Shown here: positions 1-8,848 of the stretch, piece after piece | Position numbering within the stretch: position 1 is the first letter of the stretch | How the letters are laid out: the number at the start of each line of letters is the position of its first letter | NCBI RefSeq assembly: GCF_001445655.1 | Contig: NZ_LNBE01000004.1 | Span: 3,554,855-3,618,854, forward strand | From: Streptomyces roseifaciens | GTDB taxonomy: Bacteria > Actinomycetota > Actinomycetes > Streptomycetales > Streptomycetaceae | Length of the DNA: 64,000 bases | Direction: 5' to 3' | Notes under the pieces: generated by a model | The model's database searches: none | Seen by the model: only the letters and a program-made list of their open reading frames with translations | What the model was told of the DNA's origin: nothing | Translations under genes and position numbers: made by a program

Positions 1-187
1 CCCTCCGCGCGCGTTTTCCGCCAACCGACGATACGTCAGGAGGGCTGGCGTGACAGGAGGTTCCCCGCAAGTGCGGACGACATCTCCGGGGCGCCAGTGC
101 CGCGTCCGTTTCCCGTCGGTCCCGCGGCCCGGGGCCCGCGGACGCCAACCCGGCGGACCCCGCGAAGAACCCGGACGGGGCAGGCAC

Positions 188-223
188 CCGGCCCGGTGCG
201 CCGACGAGGGCGCACCGGGCCGG
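188..223 (-). terminator. Intrinsic terminator of the MerR gene
   Basis: A perfect 15-bp stem (188-202 with 209-223) closes a 6-nt loop 25 bases past the stop of the MerR gene. There is no strong U-tract, as is usual in streptomycetes. The remaining bases of 1-248 show no gene I can support. Confidence 0.75.
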
Positions 224-248
224 ACCCTGCGAACGGACAGGGTGGGCC

Positions 249-1244
249 CTACCCCCGCACCCCGGCCCGCAGCGCGGCCGTGAACCACTCCGTGGCCGGC
301 TCCATGTCCGGCAGCGCCCAGCCGTTGATCACGGCGACGAGCCGCCAGTACTTGCCGTAGCGCGGGTCGTTGCCGGTCTCCAGCCTCTCCAGCAGCCAGG
401 CCCGGAACTCCGGCCCGTCCTCGCGGCGCGACACCTCCGCGAGGGCGGCGGCGAGCTCGTCGACGTACGGCCGGGCCGCGGGGCTGTCCGGGGCGACCCC
501 GGCCTTCCGCGCCTCGGCCGTACGCTCCTTGATCACCTGCGCGGCGTGCTTCGTCCGCTCGCCGTCGGGGCGCCCGGACTCCCGCCAGGCCCGCGTCTGG
601 TCCTCGGCCGCGCGGCGGATCCCGGCCCGGAAGTCCTCGTCCCGGACGAGCTCCGCGAGCTCCACCCAGGCGTCGAGCTGCTCCTGCGAGGGGTCCTCCG
701 GCAGCCGGGGCATGCCGTTGCGCATCGAGGCGAGGAAGTCCGGGTCGACGTCCAGGCCCTCGAAGGCGCTGTCGATGAATTCGTCGATCAGGCGGCGTCG
801 TTCCTGCTCGGACAGGGTTGCGAGCTTGTGCATGAGTTCCAGCTCCTCGGGTGTCGACCCGCGCCCGGCCACCGCCCGCAGCACGGCCTGACGCAACCGC
901 AAGGTGCGGATCTGCACGTCCAGGGCCTCGGCGTGGACGGCCGCGACCTCGGGGACGGTGATCTCCCTCTCCAGCACCTGCCGGATGACGGGGAGCCCCA
1001 CGCCGAGGTCGCGCAGCGTCCGCACGAGGCCGAGGCGCGCGAGCGCGTCGGGATCGTAGAGGCGGTAGCCCGCGGGTGTGCGGTCGGTCGGCGGCACCAC
1101 GCCCGTGTCGGACCAGAACCGGATGGTCCTGACCGTCAGCCCGGTCAGCCGGGCCAGTTCCCCGATGGAGTGCAGGGAGTGCGGGGATTCCGGGGATTCC
1201 GGGGGTTCCCGGGAATCCCGGGAGTACGAGGTGTCGTCGTCCAT
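249..1244 (-). CDS. MerR family transcriptional regulator
   Basis: A 331-residue DNA-binding regulator of the MerR family. A Ser/Pro/Glu-rich N-terminal tail of about 25 residues precedes a canonical winged helix-turn-helix (about residues 27-95: IGELARLTGLTVRTIRFW, then the GYRLYD wing and LGVGLPVIRQVL). The C-terminal two thirds is helical and charged and resembles no ligand domain I can name, so the effector is unknown. An in-frame GTG lies 9 bp upstream, but the ATG at 1244 is preferred because the promoter at 1252-1282 would begin transcription at about this codon, giving a leaderless mRNA. The gene is divergent from the chaplin gene. Autoregulation is likely from the operator position. 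Confidence 0.85.
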   Translation of the reverse strand: MDDDTSYSRDSREPPESPESPHSLHSIGELARLTGLTVRTIRFWSDTGVVPPTDRTPAGYRLYDPDALARLGLVRTLRDLGVGLPVIRQVLEREITVPEVAAVHAEALDVQIRTLRLRQAVLRAVAGRGSTPEELELMHKLATLSEQERRRLIDEFIDSAFEGLDVDPDFLASMRNGMPRLPEDPSQEQLDAWVELAELVRDEDFRAGIRRAAEDQTRAWRESGRPDGERTKHAAQVIKERTAEARKAGVAPDSPAARPYVDELAAALAEVSRREDGPEFRAWLLERLETGNDPRYGKYWRLVAVINGWALPDMEPATEWFTAALRAGVRG

Positions 1245-1251
1245 GTCCCTC

Positions 1252-1282
1252 ACCTTGGAGTCTCCGGTCGCTGGAGAGTCAA
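1252..1282 (-). promoter_or_regulatory. MerR-type autoregulatory promoter/operator
   Basis: The -35 hexamer TTGACT (1277-1282) and a weak -10 CAAGGT (1252-1257) are 19 bp apart, the over-long spacer typical of MerR-controlled promoters. Filling the spacer is an inverted repeat: GAGTCTCC (1258-1265) and GGAGAGTC (1273-1280) around 7 bp, with one mismatch. The -10 ends 7 nt before the ATG at 1244, which predicts a leaderless transcript. Confidence 0.7.
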
Positions 1283-1391
1283 CAACGGATTCGCGGGCGG
1301 TCGATTACGGCACACCCGGCAAATGAGACAAAAAGGGAGAAGTGTGCGGGAGACTTGCCCGCACATCGACCCCCCATCCCCGGGAGTTCCC

Positions 1392-1631
1392 ATGACACCC
1401 ACCACCAAGGCCGCCGGCGCGGCAGCCGCCGCCACGCTCCTCGCCGCCGCGGGCGCCGGCGCGGCCACCGCCGACAGCGTCGCGGTCGGCACCGCGCACA
1501 AGTCCCCCGGCGTGATCTCGGGCAACGTGATCCAGATCCCCATCCACGTGCCCATCAACCTGTGCTCCCTCACCCTCGACGTCGTCGGCCTGCTCAACCC
1601 GGCCTCCGGCAACGTCTGCATCAGCGACTAG
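1392..1631 (+). CDS. Short chaplin (hydrophobic surface protein)
   Basis: A 79-residue secreted chaplin. Chaplins coat aerial hyphae and spores with amyloid-like hydrophobic fibrils. Residues 1-27 form an Ala-rich signal peptide ending ATA before Asp28. The mature part is one chaplin domain with the family signature: SPGVISGNVIQIPIHVPIN, Cys58, a VVGLLNP motif and Cys76, the two cysteines that form the usual disulfide. It is the short (ChpD-H-like) type, with no second chaplin domain and no LPXTG sorting signal. The ATG follows a GGGAG at 1381-1385. It is separated from the MerR gene by about 140 bp and transcribed away from it. The paralogue letter cannot be assigned from this window. Confidence 0.93.
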   Translation: MTPTTKAAGAAAAATLLAAAGAGAATADSVAVGTAHKSPGVISGNVIQIPIHVPINLCSLTLDVVGLLNPASGNVCISD

Positions 1632-1641
1632 CTCCGCAAAA

Positions 1642-1686
1642 AGCCCCGCCCGCGCGCCTCCGGAGGAGGAACACACGGACGGGGCT
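1642..1686. terminator. Probable terminator between convergent genes
   Basis: AGCCCCG (1642-1648) can pair with CGGGGCT (1680-1686), with a nested CCTCC/GGAGG stem inside the long loop. It sits between the chaplin stop (1631) and the convergent stop of the frameshifted gene (1700). The structure is imperfect, so confidence is moderate. Confidence 0.45.
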
Positions 1687-1699
1687 GTGGTGACGCCCC

Positions 1700-2321
1700 T
1701 CAGACGAGCGTGATCCCGGCCTGGGCCTTGATGGTGTCCACGGCCTCGCGGATGAGCAGCCGAAGGGGCACGACGGTCCACCGGCCGCCCTTGCGCATGA
1801 TCACGGCCTTGCCGTGCCGCGGTTCACCCGCCGTTCCCCCACCGGCTCGCCCGGTTCGCCTCCGCGACCTTCGCGCTCAGCTGCTCGGCCTCCGTGGCGG
1901 GGCGCAGCAGGGCCGGTTCCGCCTCCCAGGCTTCGCCACCGGCGGGCGGGCGCAGGCGCAGACGGGCGCCTTCCGCGGCGACGACCTGGGCCAGTCTTCC
2001 GCCGCGCGTGTCCACGACGAACGCCCCGACTGCGGGCGTTGCGCGCTCCGCGCGGGTTGAGCACGTGCACGTGAGCAGGGAATGCCTGGGCCTGAGGTCG
2101 ATGCCGTGGGCCGTCGCCCATACGTAGACGCCGCACGCGGCGGGCTTCTCTTGCGCGGCCGGGGGTACGGCCGGGACGGCGGGCGCGCCGGGCGCCGCCG
2201 GGGCGGCCGGTACGGCCGGTACGCCCGGGGCGGCCTGAGCCGACGCGGCGGGTTCCTGCCCGGCGGCCGGTTTACGGCCGATCCTCAGCCGGGCGGCGAG
2301 GCGGCGGATAGTGTGGCGCAT
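1700..2321 (-). pseudogene. Frameshifted hypothetical gene
   Basis: The ATG at 2321 has a strong AGGAG eight bases upstream. The first reading frame gives about 165 residues: a basic start (MRHTIRRLAARLRIGRK), an Ala/Pro/Val-rich linker, then a block containing CGVYVWATAHGIDLRPRHS, and stops at 1824. Dropping one G in the run just before that stop joins it to a second frame that continues for about 40 residues (RHGKAVIMRKGGRWTVVPL to AQAGITLV) and ends at 1700. The continuation has normal Streptomyces codon use and reads like a real C-terminus. I therefore read this as one gene of about 205 codons broken by a +1 frameshift, either a real mutation or a sequencing error. I do not recognise the function. 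It follows the XRE regulator gene on the same strand by about 145 bp. Confidence 0.6.
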
Positions 2322-2465
2322 GTCGACGCTCCTGTGTGGCGTGGGCCGTGCCCCCGGGCCGTTCGCGCGGTCGCGGGGGTCCTTCCGACCACCACAGAGT
2401 GACGACACAACAGAGCCGGAACTACCAGGAGTTGCTGATAGCTCCGGCCATCACCTCGCCGTGCG

Positions 2466-3650
2466 TCACCTGCCCAGCCAGGCCCCGTAGTTGCTGAACG
2501 TCTCGGGCATCCGCCGCTTCGCCGACTCCAGCCCCGCGAACGTCTCCCGCACCGTCGGGTGGTAGCGCGTCTGCTGCGGCGCCACCTTCCGGGCCAGCTG
2601 CAGGTTCCTGAAGGCGGCGTCCGTGCGGCCGGTCCAGAGCTCGGCCCGGGCGACCTCGGTGTAGTGGTGTGCCCGGCGGGACGGCGGCCAGGCATCGGGG
2701 ATCGCCGTCTCCTCGGCTGCGCGCACGGCCTCCGGGTACCGGTCCAGTTCGGCGAGGACGCTCACGTGGTGCGCCCCGACGTTGGTCGGCCCGAAGGACA
2801 GCCAGTGCACCTTCCCCGCCTCCCCGGTGCGCTCCGCGATCCGCCGCGCCTCGTCCAGATGCCCCGTGGCGGCGTCCCCGTCCTTGTCGCGGCCCGCGAG
2901 CACGGCGGCGCCCAGGTGCAGCTGGCCCGTGACGACGTCGCGCACCCGCCCCGCCTCGGCCTGCGCCAAGGTGGACATGCCGAGCCGTACGAGCCGCTTG
3001 CCCGTGCGGTAGTCGCTGGCGCGGAGGTAGGCCAGGGCCCGCAGGTACTGGCGCATCCCGCCGAGAACCGGGTCCGAGGCGCGCTGCGCGGCCCACTCCA
3101 GCCGGTCCAGCGCGACCGTGCAGAGGTCGAGGAAGCCGAGCTTCGTGGTCACGTCGTACGCCGTCCGGTACGTGCTGGCCAGGACGCGCCAGCTGCGGTC
3201 GCCGGGGGAGGCGTGCGCCGCCGTGGTGGCCTCGTGGATCAGCCCCGGCAGGGCGGCGGCGACCTGCTTGATGTTCGTCGCGCGGACCATGGCGCACAGC
3301 TCGTCGGCATGTGCCTCCAGCTCTGCCGGGGGGCGGGGCGTGACGTCCGGGTCGGGCCCGAGGTCGTAGACGTCCAGCGCCTCCCGGATCGGCTGGATCA
3401 GCCCGTCCAGCTGGTCCGCCCGCAGTTCGTCGAGGTAGGGCTGGCCGGTCAGTTCGGTGACGGGCAGGGACAGCGCCCGGGCCAGCGCCCCGATGACCGA
3501 CGGGCTCGCGGGCAGGGCGCCCTGCTCGACCTTGGTCAGGGCGCTGTAGGAGACGTGGGCCAGGTCCGACAACTCGCGCTGGGTCAGGCGCCGGACCTTG
3601 CGCGCGCGGGCGATGCGCGCGCCGGTGTGCTCGTCATTGCGCGGGGGCAT
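2466..3650 (-). CDS. XRE-family regulator with TPR-like C-terminus
   Basis: A 394-residue cytoplasmic regulator. Residues about 12-67 form a Cro/C1-type helix-turn-helix (ARIARARKVRRLTQRELSDL, then SYSALTKVEQG). The remainder is a series of helical pairs resembling tetratricopeptide repeats, an architecture common in streptomycete regulators that may sense a peptide or partner protein; this is inference. The ATG is preceded by GGAG at a suitable distance. It lies upstream of, and probably co-transcribed with, the frameshifted small gene. The target genes are unknown. Confidence 0.85.
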   Translation of the reverse strand: MPPRNDEHTGARIARARKVRRLTQRELSDLAHVSYSALTKVEQGALPASPSVIGALARALSLPVTELTGQPYLDELRADQLDGLIQPIREALDVYDLGPDPDVTPRPPAELEAHADELCAMVRATNIKQVAAALPGLIHEATTAAHASPGDRSWRVLASTYRTAYDVTTKLGFLDLCTVALDRLEWAAQRASDPVLGGMRQYLRALAYLRASDYRTGKRLVRLGMSTLAQAEAGRVRDVVTGQLHLGAAVLAGRDKDGDAATGHLDEARRIAERTGEAGKVHWLSFGPTNVGAHHVSVLAELDRYPEAVRAAEETAIPDAWPPSRRAHHYTEVARAELWTGRTDAAFRNLQLARKVAPQQTRYHPTVRETFAGLESAKRRMPETFSNYGAWLGR

Positions 3651-3711
3651 ACGTGGCTCCGTTTCTGACGTGACACGGAAACCGTACCTCTGCCCACCGA
3701 CAGCGGGACCG

Positions 3712-3740
3712 CGAACGGCCCCCGTCCCGGGGGCCGTTCG
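3712..3740 (-). terminator. Intrinsic terminator after the 103-residue gene
   Basis: A perfect 12-bp stem (3712-3723 with 3729-3740), 5-nt loop, starts 5 bases past the stop at 3745. It separates the small membrane-protein gene from the downstream XRE gene. Confidence 0.75.
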
Positions 3741-3744
3741 TGCG

Positions 3745-4056
3745 CTAGAGGTCCGCGTCGACGGAAACCCTCGTCCCCTCGGCGTCGCTGCCGATTTCGG
3801 ATGACACGGGCCCGAGGAAGCCCCCGGCGTTCTGCGTATTCGCCAGAAGGTTCAGCTGGACCGGGCCGGGGCTGATGTTCCGGATGAGGAGCGACTTATG
3901 AAGGTCGAGGAGCGCCTGGTTCGACGTGCCGGCCACCCCTTGGGAGGAGGACGCCGTGACGGCATCAACGGCAATGAACGTTCCCCCTGCCAGGACGGCA
4001 ACCGCTGCGATCGCCGCAGCCGCCCACTTGGGCAGTACGACATTCGGAAGGTGCAT
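3745..4056 (-). CDS. Small membrane-anchored or secreted protein, unknown
   Basis: A 103-residue protein that I do not recognise. Residues about 8-32 (PKWAAAAIAAVAVLAGG onward) form one hydrophobic segment that could be an anchor or an uncleaved signal peptide. The remaining 70 residues are polar and would be extracellular. There are no cysteines or metal motifs. The ATG at 4056 is chosen over one 30 bp upstream because it has a GGGGG-containing ribosome-binding region. The gene ends in a strong terminator and is probably monocistronic. Confidence 0.65.
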   Translation of the reverse strand: MHLPNVVLPKWAAAAIAAVAVLAGGTFIAVDAVTASSSQGVAGTSNQALLDLHKSLLIRNISPGPVQLNLLANTQNAGGFLGPVSSEIGSDAEGTRVSVDADL

Positions 4057-4186
4057 AGGAATCCCCCTGTTCGACGGGAAAGCCATGTGACCAGTTGATA
4101 CCCATGCAGATCAGCCACGCCCGCAGCGATGCGCGTACGCGCCACGGCGCACCACCGCACGCCGTACAGCAGGAGTCTCTCCCTTC

Positions 4187-5611
4187 CTACCGCCGCTCCG
4201 GCAGCCCCGACCCCCGTAGCAGCCAGAAGATCAGCCCGCACAGCGCCACGTCGAAGCCCAGCGCAGCGGCCAGCGCGTGGCCGTAGGGCACGGCACCCTC
4301 CGCGCCGCCGAGCGTGCCGTAGTAGAGGACGCCCACCACCGCCACTCCCACCGCGCCGCCGACCTGCTGGCCGGTGGAGAGGATGCCCGAGGCCATGCCC
4401 GTCTCCTCCGGGGCGATGCGGGAGAGGACGAAGCCCACCAGCGGGGTGACGAACAAGCCGTAGCCCGCGCCGATCAGGAGCAGGCACGGGGCCAGCAGCC
4501 ACCCGGACAGGTGCGCGCCCGCGCTCCACGTCACCGCGATGGTCACCGCGAAGCCCACCGCGGCGACGGCCACGCCCGACGGCAGCGTCGAGCGTCCGGA
4601 CCGGCCCGCGGCCATGCTGCCCGCGAAGAAGGCGGCTGCGAAGGGGAGGTAGACGAGCGCCGCACCCAGCGGGCTCATCCCGAGGCCGTCCTGCACCGTC
4701 AGCGAGAGCACCAGGAAGAAGGAGTTGATGCCGGAGTAGGCCAGCAGCACAAGGGCCATCCCCAACGCGAACGCCCGCTCGCGCAGCAGGCCCAGCCGTA
4801 TCAGCGGCGCCCCGCCCGCCGCCTCCGTACGCCGCTCGACCTGCGCGAACGCGGTGAATGCCAGCGCCGAGCCCGCCAGGCTCAGCCACGTCCACCACGG
4901 CCAGCCCGCCTCGCGGCCCTCCACCAGCGGTACGACGAGGAGAAAGAGCGCGGCCGTCAGGACGGCCGCGCCCCGCAGGTCCAGCCGCGCACCGCTCGGC
5001 CCGCCCGCCCCGCGAACCGACGCCCCGCGCGACTCCGGTACGTACGCCGCCGCCAGCGCGAGCGTCACCGCGCCCACCGGGACGTTGACCCAGAACACCG
5101 GGCGCCACGAGCTGCCGAAGAGGTCGGCGGAGACCAGGAAGCCGCCCAGCAGCTGGCCGCTGACGCCCGCCATGCCGATGACCGCCCCCAGCACCCCGAA
5201 CGCCCGCGCCCGCCCCTCCGCGGGCACCAGCACCTGGATCATCGAGAAGACCTGCGGGAACATCATCGCCGCGCCCAGACCCTGGACCAGGCGCGCACCG
5301 ATCAGCCCGCCCGCCCCGGGCGCGGCGGCGCACGCCACCGACGCCAGCGTGAACACCCCCGCCCCCGCCAGGAACATCCGCTTGCGGCCGAGGAGGTCGC
5401 CCAGCCGGGCGCTGGTGATCAGCGCCGTCGCGTACGTGAGCTGGTAGCCGGCCAGGATCAGCTGGACGTCGGCGTCCGTCGCCCCCAGATCGTCCTGGAT
5501 GGCCGGTGCCGCCACGAGCACGATGAACGTGTCCAGCACCGCCATGAACACGCCGACGAGGAGAACGGACAGGGGCCGCCAGGGAGTTCGCAGGACAGTC
5601 GTGTCAGTCAT
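4187..5611 (-). CDS. MFS drug exporter, DHA2 (14-helix) type
   Basis: A 474-residue proton-coupled exporter of the major facilitator superfamily. About 14 hydrophobic helices can be counted. The first contains the DHA2-like start (VFMAVLDTFIVLVAAPAIQ), motif A is GDLLGRKRMF after helix 2, LIGARLVQGLGAAMMFP is the motif B region, and motif C is reduced (GVSGQLLGGFLV). Family members export antibiotics, dyes and quaternary amines; the substrate here is unknown. It is divergent from the MmyB-type regulator gene at 5701 with 89 bp between starts, an arrangement that suggests local control of the exporter by that regulator. Confidence 0.88.
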   Translation of the reverse strand: MTDTTVLRTPWRPLSVLLVGVFMAVLDTFIVLVAAPAIQDDLGATDADVQLILAGYQLTYATALITSARLGDLLGRKRMFLAGAGVFTLASVACAAAPGAGGLIGARLVQGLGAAMMFPQVFSMIQVLVPAEGRARAFGVLGAVIGMAGVSGQLLGGFLVSADLFGSSWRPVFWVNVPVGAVTLALAAAYVPESRGASVRGAGGPSGARLDLRGAAVLTAALFLLVVPLVEGREAGWPWWTWLSLAGSALAFTAFAQVERRTEAAGGAPLIRLGLLRERAFALGMALVLLAYSGINSFFLVLSLTVQDGLGMSPLGAALVYLPFAAAFFAGSMAAGRSGRSTLPSGVAVAAVGFAVTIAVTWSAGAHLSGWLLAPCLLLIGAGYGLFVTPLVGFVLSRIAPEETGMASGILSTGQQVGGAVGVAVVGVLYYGTLGGAEGAVPYGHALAAALGFDVALCGLIFWLLRGSGLPERR

Positions 5612-5700
5612 GCGTATGAGGCTCGCCCTCGCCCCGGCCCCGCTACAGATGCAAATTATGCTGGTGGCGCCGCTACCCCCCAGCCCCGCGCCGAGGAGTC

Positions 5701-6504
5701 ATGGACCGCCGCCGCGCCCTCGCCGACTTCCTCCGCTCGCGCCGCGAGCGCCTCACCCCGCACGACGCCGGCATCCTCCCCGGCCCCCGCCGCCGCACCC
5801 CGGGCCTGCGCCGCGAGGAGGTCGCCCAGCTCTCCGGCGTCAGCGTCACCTGGTACACCTGGCTGGAGCAGGCGCGCGACATCACCGTCAGCCGTCAGGT
5901 GCTGCACAGCCTCGCCCGGGTGCTGCTCCTCTCCCCCGCCGAGACCCGGCATCTCTTCGCCCTCGCGGAGGGGACGCCGGCGGAAGCACCCGCCGCCCTC
6001 ACCCCCGCCCTCCAGCGGCTCGTCGACGCCCTCGATCCCCACCCCGCCTATCTCCTCGCCCCCAACTGGGACCTCGTCGCCTGGAACCGCGCCGAAGCCG
6101 GCCTCCTCGGCGACCCCGCCGGCTGGGATCCCGCCGACCGCAACCTCCTCCGGTTCGTCTTCCTCGCACCCCGCGCCCGCGACCTGCTCGACGACTGGCC
6201 CGGCCAGGCCCGCGCGCTGCTGGAGCAGTACCGCGCGGGCGCCGACCGGCACGCCGGCGACCCGGAGTTCGGCGCGCTCACCCGCGAGCTGGCGGAGCGC
6301 AGCGAGGAGTTCCGCACCTGGTGGGACACGCACGACGTCGCCGACTTCCGGCCCGCCCGGCGCGCGTTCAACCACCCGCGCCTGGGCCGCCTCTCCTTCG
6401 ACTACGTCAAGCTCGCCGCCGCCGACGCACCGGGCCTCAGCCTGGTCGCGTGCCTGCCGGCGGACGACGAGACCGCCGGCAAGCTTCCGCACCTCGGCGG
6501 ATGA
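5701..6504 (+). CDS. HTH regulator with MmyB-like ligand-binding domain
   Basis: A 267-residue regulator. An N-terminal XRE-type helix-turn-helix (about residues 5-80: LADFLRSRRERL, RRTPGLRREEVAQLSGVS, WYTWLEQ) is followed by an MmyB-type PAS-like ligand pocket (about 100-260: LDPHPAYLLAPNWDLVAWN, then EEFRTWWDTHDV and a SFDYVKL strand). In this family the second domain binds fatty acids or other small hydrophobic ligands. GAGGAG lies just upstream of the ATG. Divergent placement beside the DHA2 exporter suggests that it represses that gene. The 3' end is convergent with acpS, 25 bp away. Confidence 0.9.
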   Translation: MDRRRALADFLRSRRERLTPHDAGILPGPRRRTPGLRREEVAQLSGVSVTWYTWLEQARDITVSRQVLHSLARVLLLSPAETRHLFALAEGTPAEAPAALTPALQRLVDALDPHPAYLLAPNWDLVAWNRAEAGLLGDPAGWDPADRNLLRFVFLAPRARDLLDDWPGQARALLEQYRAGADRHAGDPEFGALTRELAERSEEFRTWWDTHDVADFRPARRAFNHPRLGRLSFDYVKLAAADAPGLSLVACLPADDETAGKLPHLGG

Positions 6505-6529
6505 CGCCTGCTCATCCGCTGCTTCTCCG

Positions 6530-6898
6530 CTACTTCTCCGCGATCACCACGGCGGAGGCGACCCCCGCGTCATGGCTCAGCGACACGTGCCACGACGTCA
6601 CCCCGAGCTCCTCGGCCCGCGCCGCGACCGTGCCCCTGACCACCAGCCGCGGCTGGCCGCTGCTCTCCGTCGTCACCTCGGCGTCCGTCCACAGCAGGTT
6701 CCCGGGTGCGCCCAGCGCCTTGGCCACGGCCTCCTTCGCGGCGAAGCGGACCGCGAGGGAGGCGATGCCGCGCCGCTCCCCGCTCGGCAGGTGCAGCTCC
6801 CCGTCCGCGAAGAGCCGCGCCGCCAGGCCGGGCGTACGCCTCAGGGCGGCGTCGAAGCGGTCGATCGCGGCGACGTCGATGCCGACTCCGACGATCAT
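6530..6898 (-). CDS. acpS: Holo-[acyl-carrier-protein] synthase
   Basis: A 122-residue group I phosphopantetheinyl transferase. It moves 4'-phosphopantetheine from CoA to the conserved serine of apo-ACP, activating fatty acid synthase carriers and often type II polyketide carriers. The Mg-binding signature is intact: GIDV with Asp8, and [13 protein letters not shown] with Lys55-Glu56. The size is normal for a homotrimeric AcpS. Its ATG overlaps the glmS stop codon as ATGA, so the two genes are translationally coupled. coaA, which starts CoA synthesis, lies a few genes away. Confidence 0.97.
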   Translation of the reverse strand: MIVGVGIDVAAIDRFDAALRRTPGLAARLFADGELHLPSGERRGIASLAVRFAAKEAVAKALGAPGNLLWTDAEVTTESSGQPRLVVRGTVAARAEELGVTSWHVSLSHDAGVASAVVIAEK

Positions 6899-8742
6899 TC
6901 GACGGTCACCGACTTCGCCAGGTTGCGCGGCTGGTCGACCTCGTTGCCGCGGGCCGTGGCGAGCTCGCACGCGAAGACCTGCAGGGGCACCGTGGCCACC
7001 AGCGGCTGCAGCAGCACCGGCGTCTCCGGGATCTCGATGAGGTGGTCGGCGTACGGCCGCACCGCCTCGTCGCCCCGCTCGGCGATCACGATCGTCCGTG
7101 CGCCCCGCGCCCGGATCTCCTGGATGTTCGACACGATCTTGTCGTGGAGGACGGACCGGCCGCGCGGCGACGGCACGACGACGACCACCGGCAGGTCGCG
7201 CTCGATCAGCGCGATCGGCCCGTGCTTGAGCTCGCCCGCCGCGAAGCCCTCCGCGTGCATGTACGCGAGCTCCTTGAGCTTCAGCGCGCCCTCCAGGGCC
7301 ACGGGGTAGCCCACGTGGCGGCCCAGGAACAGCACCGTGTTCTTGTCGGCCAGGGAGCGGGCCAGCTCGCGGACCGGCTCCATGGTCTCCAGGACCTCCT
7401 CCACCTGACCCGCGATCTGCGAGAGCTCCCGGATCACGGAGACGATCTCGTCGCCCCACTTGGTGCCGCGCACCTGGCCCAGGTACAGCGCGACCAGGTA
7501 GCAGGCCACCAGCTGGGTCAGGAACGCCTTCGTCGACGCGACGGCCACCTCCGGGCCCGCGTGCGTGTACAGGACCGCGTCCGACTCGCGCGGGATCGTC
7601 GAGCCGTTGGTGTTGCAGATGGCGAGGACCTTCGCGCCCTGCTCCCGCGCGTGCCGCAGGGCCATCAGGGTGTCCATGGTCTCGCCGGACTGGCTGATGG
7701 CGATCACCAGCGTCCGCTGGTCCAGGATCGGGTCCCGGTAGCGGAACTCGCTGGCCAGCTCCGTCTCGCAGGGGATGCGGGTCCAGTGCTCGATCGCGTA
7801 CTTGGCGATCATCCCCGCGTGGTACGCCGTGCCGCACGCCACGATGACGATCTTGTCGGCCTCGCGCAGCACGGACGCCGGGATCCGCACCTCGTCCAGC
7901 GACAGCGTCCCCGCGGCGTCGATGCGGCCCAGGAGGGTGTCCGCGACGGCCTTCGGCTGCTCGGCGATCTCCTTGAGCATGAAGTAGTCGTAGCCGCCCT
8001 TCTCGGCGGCCGAGGCGTCCCAGTCGACGTGGTACGGACGGACGTCCGCGGGCGCCCCGTCGAAGCCGGTGACGGTCACGCCCTCGCGGCGCAGCTCCAC
8101 GACCTGGTCCTGGCCGAGCTCGACGGCCTCGCGGGTGTGGGCGATGAAGGCGGCGACGTCGGAGGCGAGGAAGGACTCGCCGTCGCCGAGGCCGACCACG
8201 AGCGGGGAGTTGCGGCGCGCGCCGACCACCACGTCCGGCTCGTCCGCGTGCACCGCGACCAGCGTGAACGCGCCCTCCAGCCGGCGGCAGACCTGGCGCA
8301 TCGACTCGGCCAGGTCGCCGCAGGAGGAGAAGGACTCGGACAGCAGGTGCGCGACGACCTCGGTGTCGGTGTCCGACGCGAGGGCGTGGCCGCGCCCGGC
8401 CAGCTCGGCCCGCAGCTCGGCGAAGTTCTCGATGATGCCGTTGTGGACGACGGCGACGCGGCCCGGGTTGTCCAGGTGGGGGTGGGCGTTGACGTCGTTG
8501 GGCGCGCCGTGCGTGGCCCAGCGCGTGTGGCCGATGCCGGTCGGGCCGGACGGCAGGGGCCGGTCGGACAGCTCCTTCTCCAGGTTGGCGAGCTTGCCCG
8601 CCTTCTTCGCGGCGGCGAGACCGCCGTCGGCCGGCACCGCGACCCCGGCCGAGTCATAGCCGCGGTACTCCAGCCGCCGCAGCCCCGCCAATACGACATC
8701 GAGGGCGGACTGCCCTCCCACATAGCCAACGATTCCGCACAT
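6895..8742 (-). CDS. glmS: Glutamine-fructose-6-phosphate aminotransferase (isomerizing)
   Basis: A 615-residue first enzyme of hexosamine synthesis: fructose-6-phosphate plus glutamine gives glucosamine-6-phosphate and glutamate. Met1 is followed by the nucleophile Cys2 (MCGIVGYVG) of the class II glutaminase domain, with [13 protein letters not shown] and HTRWATHG. Two SIS sugar-isomerase domains follow ([23 protein letters not shown]), ending in NLAKSVTVE. There is no ribosome-binding site, but TAACCT at 8750-8755 ends 7 nt before the ATG, so the mRNA may be leaderless. There is no room for a glmS ribozyme. glmM is nearby, and the two enzymes supply UDP-GlcNAc precursors. Confidence 0.98.
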   Translation of the reverse strand: MCGIVGYVGGQSALDVVLAGLRRLEYRGYDSAGVAVPADGGLAAAKKAGKLANLEKELSDRPLPSGPTGIGHTRWATHGAPNDVNAHPHLDNPGRVAVVHNGIIENFAELRAELAGRGHALASDTDTEVVAHLLSESFSSCGDLAESMRQVCRRLEGAFTLVAVHADEPDVVVGARRNSPLVVGLGDGESFLASDVAAFIAHTREAVELGQDQVVELRREGVTVTGFDGAPADVRPYHVDWDASAAEKGGYDYFMLKEIAEQPKAVADTLLGRIDAAGTLSLDEVRIPASVLREADKIVIVACGTAYHAGMIAKYAIEHWTRIPCETELASEFRYRDPILDQRTLVIAISQSGETMDTLMALRHAREQGAKVLAICNTNGSTIPRESDAVLYTHAGPEVAVASTKAFLTQLVACYLVALYLGQVRGTKWGDEIVSVIRELSQIAGQVEEVLETMEPVRELARSLADKNTVLFLGRHVGYPVALEGALKLKELAYMHAEGFAAGELKHGPIALIERDLPVVVVVPSPRGRSVLHDKIVSNIQEIRARGARTIVIAERGDEAVRPYADHLIEIPETPVLLQPLVATVPLQVFACELATARGNEVDQPRNLAKSVTVE

Positions 8743-8749
8743 GCGGAGC

Positions 8750-8755
8750 AGGTTA
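8750..8755 (-). promoter_or_regulatory. Candidate -10 element of glmS (leaderless)
   Basis: TAACCT fits the TANNNT -10 consensus of the principal sigma factor and ends 7 nt before the glmS ATG. The matching -35 region is poor, so this rests on the -10 and the lack of a Shine-Dalgarno sequence. Confidence 0.45.
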
Positions 8756-8848
8756 CGGCGCGGGCGGCCCCGCTCGTGGCGGCAACGGCACAACCGCCGG
8801 CGCGGGCGGCGGGCCGGCGGGGCGTCCGGCGGGCACTCGGCGGGGCCT

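Noticed and set aside
1..248. Short plus-strand frames at the left edge
   Set aside because: They overlap the MerR terminator hairpin and have noise-like composition.
4277..7309. Very long open frame on the plus strand (about 1000 codons) opposite the exporter and acpS/glmS
   Set aside because: It is antisense to genes with clear families, has no domain signal, and its Arg/Pro/Ala/His-rich composition is the usual shadow of high-GC genes.
8743..8848. glmS ribozyme or riboswitch upstream of glmS
   Set aside because: Too short, no matching structure, and the predicted transcript is leaderless; the ribozyme is known mainly from Firmicutes.
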